41,130 nt of DNA from Chloroflexota bacterium (GTDB lineage: Bacteria; Chloroflexota; Anaerolineae; Promineifilales; Promineifilaceae), in assembly GCA_013112725.1 (NCBI GenBank), contig JABFFZ010000051.1, positions 1 through 41,130 on the forward strand. The letters run 5' to 3'. The translations under genes and the position numbers were made by a program. This document shows positions 31,887 to 38,751 of this stretch, piece by piece; positions within the stretch are counted from its first letter, which is position 1; the number at the start of each line of letters is the position of its first letter. The notes below the pieces were generated by a model. That model was given only the letters and a program-made list of their open reading frames with translations, was not told the origin of the DNA and ran no database searches.

Positions 31887-33981
31887 AGTGGTTACTAGAA
31901 ATTAGAGATTGGGGATCGCTGTCAATCTCCAATCTCTGATCTTTATTGTTATTTACCGGAAGCCGGACAATAAATGTTGCTCCTTCTCCTGGTGCGCTGA
32001 CTACGTTAATCTCACCGCCGTGTTGTTCAATGATGCGGTGGCTGGTAGCCAGCCCCAGACCGGTGCCTTTGCCGGGATCTTTGGTAGTATAAAATGGTTC
32101 AAAAATATGAGCCAGTTCTGCCGCCGTCATTCCTTTGCCATTGTCCCGGAATAAAACCTGCACGTAATTGGGATCGGCCGCCAGCCGGGTGGTTATTTCA
32201 ATCTGGCGGTTTTGGGGCAAATGTTGCAGGGCGTCACGGGCGTTGATAATCAGGTTGAGCCAGACGCTTTTCAGATGCTCCCAACTGGCGACGACGCGTG
32301 GCAGATCCTCGGCCATATTTTGTATCACCTGGGTATCGGCCGTGAGAAGTTGGTATTGCACCAGCGCCAATGTCTGGCGAATAGATTTGTTGATGTCGTC
32401 AGGGGTAAAGTCATACTGTTCTTGCCGGGCAAAGTCTAGCAGACCGCGCACGACTCTGGTGGCCCGCTCCCCGGCCTGTTGTATCAGGTCTACCGATTCA
32501 TAATTGTCATCATCTACGGGGATGGTCATTTTGAGGATTTCGGCGTTGGCGTTGATGGCAGTGAGGGGGTTGTTGATTTCATGGGCCACGCCAGCGGCCA
32601 ATTGGCCGATGGCTGCCAGTTTGCCCGCTTGCAGCAGGGAGCTTTCCAGCCGCCGCTCTTCGGTGCGGTCTTGCCAGACAATGACGGCGCGGGCGGAACT
32701 GGCTTGTTTGCCGGGTATGGGGTAGGCATTGATGTCCCATTCGCGGGGCAGGTGGTCTTCGCCTTTATAGTTGACCGTCCAGTGGCAGGCTTCTTTTTCG
32801 CTGAGGGTGTGGGCGATGAGACAGTGGGGGCAGGGGGTGGCACGGCCGTAAAACGCCTCGTAGCACACCCGCCCCACCAGTTCATCCAGGGTGGCGCTCA
32901 GTTCATCTATCTTGCTCTTGTTTACCGCCACCAGTTCCCACTCATCGTTGATGGTGTAAATGGGGTTGGGGATGCCGTCAATGAGCGCCTGTAAGGTGTT
33001 GCGGTTCTCCAACAATTCTTGCTGGCGCTGGCGGATACGCTGGAAAAGCCAGGCGTTTTCTACCGCTTCGCTAATGGAACTGGCAAGCGAGTTGAAGATG
33101 TCCAGGTCAAAGTCAGAAAAACGGCCGTCTAACTTGTTATAACCGCAAATGACACCCACAGCCCGCCCACGCACCAACAGGGGGGCAATAATAAGCGACT
33201 GCACGTCATAGTTGGGTGGGGCGTCGGTGGTGGGTTGGTAACGGCCGTCGGTGAGGACCTGGTTCAGGTAAACGGCCGTTTGTTCGGTGAAAGCCAGCCC
33301 CATCATGCCTTCATCTGTGGGGGTGGAGGGCAGCGCCGTCACCGGCACATCCCCATCCTGATTGCGCAAATTTTTATAGCGCAGTTTGCCGCCTTCCAAC
33401 AGCAGCACGGCGGCCAATTCCACTTCTACCAGGGTGCGAATGCCTTCGACGGCCGTTTCCAAAATCTCCGCCTGTTCCAGCTTGGCCGCTACCGTTTGCG
33501 CCAGACGGTTCAACCCGGCCAACTGCTGCCCCTGCCGCTGCAACTGCTTTTCCAACTGCTGCGTGCGCAAAATCGTCTTCACCCGCGCCAGCAGTTCTTG
33601 GGGCCGGTATGGTTTGGTGATGTAATCATCTGCTCCCGCCGTCAGCGCTTCCACTTTTTCACTGCTGCCCGCGGCTGCCGTCAGCAGCACCACCCGCGTA
33701 TAACGCAAGTCAGGATGTTCCCGAATCCACGTCAGCACATCCAACCCAGATAGGTTGGGCATCCGCATATCCAGTAAGACCAGGTCAATTTCCGTCTGGT
33801 TTTGTACGGTGGATTCCAAAAATGAAATCGCCTGTTCACCATCGCTGGTAATGGAGACTGCAAAGCCTTCTTTCTTAATCAGGTAATCGGCCAGCGACTC
33901 GGCAATCTCTGGCTCATCATCCACAATGAGCAGATGGGAGGGAGGTGGGTTGATTTCTGAGATGGGGGGAGTGGCTGACAT
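31861..33981 (-). CDS. Histidine kinase with N-terminal receiver, GAF and PAS domains
   Basis: 706 residues. Order: receiver (HLLIVDDEPEIAESL; phospho-acceptor Asp71 in LVLLDMRMP; KPYRPQELLARV), coiled coil with LEKQLQRQGQQL, GAF (about 165-325), PAS (about 345-450, GIPNPIYTINDEWELVAVN, with a Cys-rich ATPCPHC part), HisKA (AAGVAHEINNPLTAINANAE, His in HEINN) and HATPase (LINARDAL, FRDNGKGMTAAEL, GKGTGLGLATSHRIIEQHGG). ATG 33981 was chosen because the frame upstream is only repeat and response-regulator antisense text. The last about 25 residues (RLEIDSDPQSLIS) come from a heptad array and run into pucR. It lies 55 bp after the response regulator, and that gap is one repeat hairpin. Confidence 0.9.
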   Translation of the reverse strand: MSATPPISEINPPPSHLLIVDDEPEIAESLADYLIKKEGFAVSITSDGEQAISFLESTVQNQTEIDLVLLDMRMPNLSGLDVLTWIREHPDLRYTRVVLLTAAAGSSEKVEALTAGADDYITKPYRPQELLARVKTILRTQQLEKQLQRQGQQLAGLNRLAQTVAAKLEQAEILETAVEGIRTLVEVELAAVLLLEGGKLRYKNLRNQDGDVPVTALPSTPTDEGMMGLAFTEQTAVYLNQVLTDGRYQPTTDAPPNYDVQSLIIAPLLVRGRAVGVICGYNKLDGRFSDFDLDIFNSLASSISEAVENAWLFQRIRQRQQELLENRNTLQALIDGIPNPIYTINDEWELVAVNKSKIDELSATLDELVGRVCYEAFYGRATPCPHCLIAHTLSEKEACHWTVNYKGEDHLPREWDINAYPIPGKQASSARAVIVWQDRTEERRLESSLLQAGKLAAIGQLAAGVAHEINNPLTAINANAEILKMTIPVDDDNYESVDLIQQAGERATRVVRGLLDFARQEQYDFTPDDINKSIRQTLALVQYQLLTADTQVIQNMAEDLPRVVASWEHLKSVWLNLIINARDALQHLPQNRQIEITTRLAADPNYVQVLFRDNGKGMTAAELAHIFEPFYTTKDPGKGTGLGLATSHRIIEQHGGEINVVSAPGEGATFIVRLPVNNNKDQRLEIDSDPQSLISSNHYEQPTFTR
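31897..31944. repeat. Heptad hairpin at the kinase/PucR junction
   Basis: GAAATTAGAGATTGGGGATC and, after a short loop, GTCAATCTCCAATCTCTGAT are inverted copies of the AGATTGG heptad. On the minus strand it forms the 3' end of the kinase gene and the region just before the PucR start. Confidence 0.75.
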
Positions 33982-34041
33982 CGAGATTGGAGATTGGAGA
34001 TTGGAGATTGGAGAGTCAATCTCCAATCTCCAATCTCTAAT
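33982..34041. repeat. Heptad hairpin filling the response regulator/kinase gap
   Basis: Four AGATTGG units (33984-34012), then GAGAGTCA, then inverted TCTCCAATCTCCAATCTC. The stem can pair over 20 bp or more. It takes up the whole 55 bp between the stop at 34037 and the kinase ATG at 33981. Confidence 0.85.
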
Positions 34042-34750
34042 TCTCTTCCGGCGTTGTGGTAAAGGTATACCCATGCCCCTGCACGGTGAGGATATAACGT
34101 GGTTCGTTGGGAATGGGTTCGATTTTTTCACGCAGGTTTTTGATGTGGGCGCGCACCAGTTCGGGGCTGCCGGTGTCGCGTGGATAGTCCCATACATCTT
34201 GCAAAAGCTGCTGGCTGTTGAATACCTGGTCGGCATGGCTCATCAGATGATAGAGCAAGTCAAACTGCACATTGGTCAGCAAGGCCACGCCATGAGGGGT
34301 AGTCACCTTGAAGCTGCGTGTATCCAATACCGCCTGTCCGGCTACCACTTCGACCGGTGGCGTCACCACTTCGGTTTTGGGCTGAATGCGGCGCATAATG
34401 GCGCGCACACGCAGTTGCAGTTCTTCCATGTTGAATGGTTTGGCCAGGTAATCGTCGGCGCCGGCGCGGAATCCCTCAATTTTGTCCTCGTCTTTGGCTT
34501 TGGCGGTGAGGAACAACACCGGAATTTCTTTCAACAACGGATCGCCGCGTACCTGCCGGCACACCTGGTAGCCATCCATGCCGGGCATCATAATATCCAG
34601 AATAAACAGGTCTGGGGGGTGGCGGTGGGCCAGTTGTAACCCTTCGGTGCCACTGTTTGCCACCATCACGGTGTGGTCGTAGGTTTTCAGGACACGCTGC
34701 AAGGTGCGAGACACCAGTTCATCGTCATCTATAACCAGAATGGTAGCCAT
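34037..34750 (-). CDS. OmpR/PhoB-type response regulator
   Basis: 237 residues. Receiver domain 1-118: TILVIDDDELVSRTL (acid pocket Asp8-10), LFILDIMMPGMDGYQV (phospho-acceptor Asp52), PVLFLTAKAKDEDKI (Thr), DDYLAKPFNMEEL (Lys). The C-terminal winged helix (about 135-230) has VALLTNVQFDLLYHLMSHAD, VWDYPRDTGSPELVRAHIKN and a final YILTVQGHGYTF wing. It binds DNA as a phosphorylated dimer; targets are unknown. CACAGAGGAGTTCCTA before ATG gives a strong RBS. The cognate kinase is probably the next gene in the operon. The divergent 198-bp gap to 34949 may hold its promoter. Confidence 0.93.
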   Translation of the reverse strand: MATILVIDDDELVSRTLQRVLKTYDHTVMVANSGTEGLQLAHRHPPDLFILDIMMPGMDGYQVCRQVRGDPLLKEIPVLFLTAKAKDEDKIEGFRAGADDYLAKPFNMEELQLRVRAIMRRIQPKTEVVTPPVEVVAGQAVLDTRSFKVTTPHGVALLTNVQFDLLYHLMSHADQVFNSQQLLQDVWDYPRDTGSPELVRAHIKNLREKIEPIPNEPRYILTVQGHGYTFTTTPEEN

Positions 34751-34948
34751 TAGGAACTCCTCTGTGCTGATAAGTAGTGATAAAGGGTTCGGTTTGCTTT
34801 ATGTGAACCTGCCTGCGTAGTATAACAGATTTCTTTAGATTGTGGGGGGGTGGAGGATGATGACCTTTTGCCCAATACGCATCCTATCGGCTTGATGTTA
34901 CACTATGGAGAGGCAATTTCATAACCCTCCCAGGGCAGGTAACAGAAT

Positions 34949-37900
34949 ATGTATTGGAGCAATGGTATGTGGCAAAAATGGCGCACCGGCAAACCAGGGG
35001 ACGGTTCAGGGGCGCCAGCCATCAATTTTTGGGAAGTTTTAAACACGATTGCCACTGCTTTGCAGCGAGCCGCCCATTCTGAAACGGCCGTCTACGATGC
35101 GTTCCGGGAACAGATGACGGCTCTGAAACTGCAAGGCAGCATTAATTGGTTTGACGAGGCGTATACTACGCTAACCATTGCGGCTGTGGTATTTCCACCT
35201 CGCCTGATGCGTATTTTGCACAGGTTTGAAAAACTGGCGGGGCAAACGGCCGTTGGTTTTCAACTACCCGTCACCGTGTTAGAAGAGCAGCGCGCTGTCA
35301 TTGAAAATGACACGGCCGTGTTTGTGCCCGATAATACCCCGTTGTTAGAAGCGTTGGCCACGCAGCGGGTACGGCCGTTTTTCCACCAGTTTTTACGCGC
35401 GTTTGGGGGGATGCCGGGTGTGCTGGCGCCCCTGTATATAGATAACCGGGTACGCGGCATTCTCTATCTGGCCGACCAGAGCCTGACAGCTGATGATTGT
35501 ACGGCCGTTACCGCCCTGGCCAATCACCTGTCCGTCGCCATTGAAAACGCCCGCCTTTTCCAGCAAACACGCGCCAATGAAGAGAAGATGTGCTTGCTGA
35601 CGGAAAACGTGCCCGGTGTTATTTACCAATGCGTCAACAACTACACATTTGACATGCTTTACCTGAATGACGCCATTGAGACCCTGACCGGCTACCCCAA
35701 AGAGCAGTTTCTCAGCGGCGAAATCAGCTTTCGGGACCTCTATCATCCCGATGACACTTTTCTCATTCAGCCGGAACGCGAAGAGCAGGCAAAGGACGGT
35801 ATGTTTCACATCACGTACCGGCTGCGGCATCGTAATGGCGGCTGGCTGTGGGTTGAAGAGTTTGGCAAAGGGGTTTTCAACGAAGCGGGGAAGCTGCTAT
35901 TTCTGGAAGGCAGTATTATTGATATTACCGAACGCAAACAGGCGGAAGCGGTGCAGTTGGCCCTTTACCGTATTGCCACCGTGGCCAACGCCGATCTGAG
36001 CCTGGAGCAGCTTTATCAGGCGATCCATGTCATTTTGGGCGACCTGATGGATGTGCACAATTTTTACATTGCCCTGGTTATGGAACCATCCGGGTTGCTG
36101 GATTTGCCCTATTTTGTGGATGAAGCTGACGAGTATGATGGCGGGCCGTTTGACGGCCGTGGCGGGCTGACGGCTTATGTAATCGAAACGGAACAACCCC
36201 AATTACTATCTCGCACAGAACTCAATCGCCTGATTGAGCAAAAGAAGCTGCGCCTCATTGGCGCTATGCCGGAAGTATGGCTGGGAGCGCCGCTGCAAAC
36301 ACAGGGTCGGGTGTTTGGGGCCATTGTGGTGCAAAGTTATCATGATGCGCAGGCGTATACCGACCGGGAAAAACAACTGTTGTTTTTTGTTTCCGGGCAG
36401 GTAGCCGCTGCCATTGACCGCAAACGGTCTGAAGACCAACTGCGGGCCATGGCGGCAGAAATTGTCAAACAAGCGCGGATTTTTGAAGAAGTGCTGTCCA
36501 CTACGCCCGATCAATTTGTGGTGTATGACCGCGACGGCCGTATCACTTTTGCCAGCCCATCCATGTTGCAGGCATTGCACCTGTCAGCGGCCGATGTATC
36601 GGGCAAAACAATGGCGGAATTGGCGTTCTTGCCACCGGAAATCATTGCCCAAATAGAGCGCGATCGCCAAGAGATTTTCCGTAGTGGTCAGCCCATCCAC
36701 GGGGAAGTACAAATGATGGGTAGCCAGGGCGCGCGCGATGTAGAGTACATTTTGTCACCGGTAAAAGATGATGCGGAGGAGGTAACGGCCGTTGTCTCCG
36801 CTGCCAGAGACATTACCCAACGCAACAAAACCAAAGCCGCCCTGCATCACGCCCAAAAAATGGAAAGTCTGGCCATTCTGGCCGGCGGCGTAGCCCATGA
36901 TTTCAACAACCTCCTGGTTGGGATGCTGTCCCAAACTTCACTGGCTATTGCCAAATTACCCCCAGACAACCCGGCTGTGCCCCACATTCAAAAAGCCATA
37001 CAGACCGCAGAAAGGGCCGCCGCTCTCACCAAACAAATGCTGGCGTATTCCGGTCATGGGCAATTTACGGCCGTGCCCATAAATTTGAACCATCTCATCC
37101 AGGAGAATATCCACCTCTTGCAAGTGACCATCAGTTCCCACCTGCACCTACAACTCGATCTCGCGCCAACGCTGCCCCTGATCGAAGGCGACCCCGGTCA
37201 GATGCAACAACTGCTGCTGAATCTGGGGCTCAACAGCAGCGAGTCCATTGGCAGCCAGGATGGGGTCATCCGGCTGGCAACGGCCGTGCGTCCCATTACC
37301 GCCGCTGATGAACTGTATTGGCAAATCACCAACACCCCCTTGCCACCGGGCGATTACGTTTGCCTTACCATAGAAGACAACGGCGAGGGTATGAGCCAGC
37401 AAACATTGGCGCGTCTGTTTGAACCTTTTTTTACCACCCGGTTCACCGGGCGCGGGCTGGGGCTGGCGGCGGTGTTGGGCATTGTGATAGGGCACCGGGG
37501 TGGGCTGCGGGTAGTCAGCGCCCCTGGCGCCGGTGCTACGTTTGAACTGTTGTTTCCGGTTAGGCAGGTGGCAATGAGTACGGCCGTGCCTCCTCCCCCT
37601 ACATCCACATACCCAGGCCTGGTGCTGGTGGTAGATGACGAACCGGCTGTCTGTGACACGGTGGTAGATATTTTGGATCTAGAGCATATTCAGACGGTGA
37701 CGGCCGTAGATGGCGCCAGCGGCATTACCGCTTACCAGCAATACCAGGGCCAGATAGGGTTAGTTTTATTAGACCTGACCCTGCCTGACCTGCGCGGCGA
37801 AGAAGTCTTCAATCGGCTCAAAGCCATAGACCCGCACGTGCAAGTCATTCTCTGCTCAGGCTACAACGAAATGGAAGCCCTCCGTGGCTTCAACAGCGCC

Positions 37901-38005
37901 CCGGTTGCCTTTCTGCAAAAACCCTATGCCCTGGAAGATCTGGTAAAAATGGTTCGCCAGCATTTGCCCGCCCCGCTATCCGATAACCAATACGATAACC
38001 AATAA
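34949..38005 (+). CDS. Large hybrid sensor histidine kinase (GAF-PAS-GAF-PAS-HisKA-HATPase-REC)
   Basis: 1018 residues, no membrane helix, so probably cytoplasmic. GAF 1 lies at about 30-205 (GVLAPLYIDNRVRGILYLAD), PAS 1 at 213-330 (LLTENVPGVIYQCVNNYTFD, WLWVEEFGKG, SIIDITERK), GAF 2 at 335-495 (FDGRGGLTAYVIETEQP, LGAPLQTQGRVFGAIVVQSY), PAS 2 at 510-625 (TTPDQFVVYDRDGRITFAS, AARDITQRN), HisKA at 630-700 (LAGGVAHDFNNLLVGML, His in HDFNN), HATPase at 740-870 (LGLNSSESI, IEDNGEGMSQQTL, TGRGLGLAAVLGIV), and a receiver at 890-1005 (LVLVVDDEPAVCDTVV, LVLLDLTLPDLRGEE). The final SDNQYDNQ is again repeat-encoded. It holds twelve HIP octamers, the highest density in the window. It diverges from the RR-kinase-PucR operon. 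Confidence 0.92.
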   Translation: MYWSNGMWQKWRTGKPGDGSGAPAINFWEVLNTIATALQRAAHSETAVYDAFREQMTALKLQGSINWFDEAYTTLTIAAVVFPPRLMRILHRFEKLAGQTAVGFQLPVTVLEEQRAVIENDTAVFVPDNTPLLEALATQRVRPFFHQFLRAFGGMPGVLAPLYIDNRVRGILYLADQSLTADDCTAVTALANHLSVAIENARLFQQTRANEEKMCLLTENVPGVIYQCVNNYTFDMLYLNDAIETLTGYPKEQFLSGEISFRDLYHPDDTFLIQPEREEQAKDGMFHITYRLRHRNGGWLWVEEFGKGVFNEAGKLLFLEGSIIDITERKQAEAVQLALYRIATVANADLSLEQLYQAIHVILGDLMDVHNFYIALVMEPSGLLDLPYFVDEADEYDGGPFDGRGGLTAYVIETEQPQLLSRTELNRLIEQKKLRLIGAMPEVWLGAPLQTQGRVFGAIVVQSYHDAQAYTDREKQLLFFVSGQVAAAIDRKRSEDQLRAMAAEIVKQARIFEEVLSTTPDQFVVYDRDGRITFASPSMLQALHLSAADVSGKTMAELAFLPPEIIAQIERDRQEIFRSGQPIHGEVQMMGSQGARDVEYILSPVKDDAEEVTAVVSAARDITQRNKTKAALHHAQKMESLAILAGGVAHDFNNLLVGMLSQTSLAIAKLPPDNPAVPHIQKAIQTAERAAALTKQMLAYSGHGQFTAVPINLNHLIQENIHLLQVTISSHLHLQLDLAPTLPLIEGDPGQMQQLLLNLGLNSSESIGSQDGVIRLATAVRPITAADELYWQITNTPLPPGDYVCLTIEDNGEGMSQQTLARLFEPFFTTRFTGRGLGLAAVLGIVIGHRGGLRVVSAPGAGATFELLFPVRQVAMSTAVPPPPTSTYPGLVLVVDDEPAVCDTVVDILDLEHIQTVTAVDGASGITAYQQYQGQIGLVLLDLTLPDLRGEEVFNRLKAIDPHVQVILCSGYNEMEALRGFNSAPVAFLQKPYALEDLVKMVRQHLPAPLSDNQYDNQ

Positions 38006-38160
38006 CTGATTAGCGATGACCAAACCCTATGTGTACACTTTTGCCAAACAAAACCACTTACCTTTCTGTTAACTTAACCGATGAGAATCCCTGACCAATC
38101 TCCTATACTTCTCCATGACTTGTGCTGAAATGCGCGGTTCAGTGGGAAATAGTGGGAATC

Positions 38161-38192
38161 AAAGAGGGCGATGGCTTACCATCGCCCTCTTT
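38161..38192. terminator. Strong perfect hairpin after the hybrid kinase
   Basis: AAAGAGGGCGATGG (38161-38174) pairs perfectly with CCATCGCCCTCTTT (38179-38192) around CTTA, a 14-bp stem. Only TTT closes the stem, followed by GGCTTT, so it is a hairpin terminator of weak T-tract type. It lies 155 bp after the kinase stop. Confidence 0.65.
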
Positions 38193-38265
38193 GGCTTTCC
38201 ACGGGAGCGGAAAATCCATTTTTTTTGATAGCTTTACATCCGAAAATTTCATGTTATACCAACGG

Positions 38266-38415
38266 AGGGCATAATGTGACATTTTAGCCGGCGGTTGAAA
38301 CCGCGCCTACAAGGGCAAAGTCGGCCTTCGCCGACTGGTCCCCAGACCGCGCAGGCGGTCTTTGCAATTGTTGCCGCGAATTCCATTCGCCGGGCAAAAT
38401 GACACTTTATGGCCT
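38266..38415. repeat. MITE-like element with 28-bp inverted ends and four hairpins
   Basis: Left end 38266-38293 and right end 38388-38415 are inverted repeats with 23 of 28 matches by eye. Inside are four short hairpins in a row: GCGGTT-GA-AACCGC (38291-38304), GTCGGC-CTTC-GCCGAC (38320-38335), AGACCGC-GCAG-GCGGTCT (38344-38361) and GCGAAT-TCC-ATTCGC (38376-38390). Weaker matches extend outward to about 38250 and 38430. No coding frame is present. Read on the minus strand the first hairpin is preceded by GTAG, as in REP sequences. Confidence 0.65.
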
Positions 38416-38430
38416 TTGGCAGTATATAGT

Positions 38431-38735
38431 GTTCGGGCTGTATTACTAGAACGATAACCAACCTGATCAGTAACTTTCGGGGCGCCAACTAAACGGGGGC
38501 GTGCCCCATTGGGACAGGAATGTCTCACATCCTTCAGCAACATCGAGTAAAAGTAGCACATTGCCTGTAAATCAATCGCTATCTGAGAGCAACCTCTTAT
38601 ATTGCAAAGCCCATGCAACCAACCATCTTAATCTTGGTTTGTTTCAATTCTGTCAATACCAGTTGCCCTGGTTTTTGACAGTATATTGGCCAGGGACGTT
38701 TGAGATCCTTTGGTTCTAACTATTTCATTCACTGT
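38431..38735. other. Gene-free leader region upstream of the M36 protease
   Basis: No ORF with family features is found. The region is more A+T-rich than its surroundings. TTGACA occurs in GGTTTTTGACAGTATATTGG near 38675-38681 but no good -10 stands 17 bp after it. GTAGGAGATAAATGTAGC before the protease ATG holds the RBS GGAG. Confidence 0.4.
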
Positions 38736-38751
38736 AGGAGATAAATGTAGC

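Noticed and set aside
33982..34236. Longer N-terminus for the REC-kinase (start at 34236)
   Set aside because: The extra 85 codons read through the response-regulator gene and repeats; the receiver domain starts right after ATG 33981.
38431..38735. Small RNA or tRNA gene upstream of the protease
   Set aside because: No cloverleaf, no strong stem and no promoter-terminator pair could be found by eye.
38710..38751. TTG 38710 as start of the M36 protease
   Set aside because: ATG 38752 gives a clean signal peptide and has GGAG upstream.
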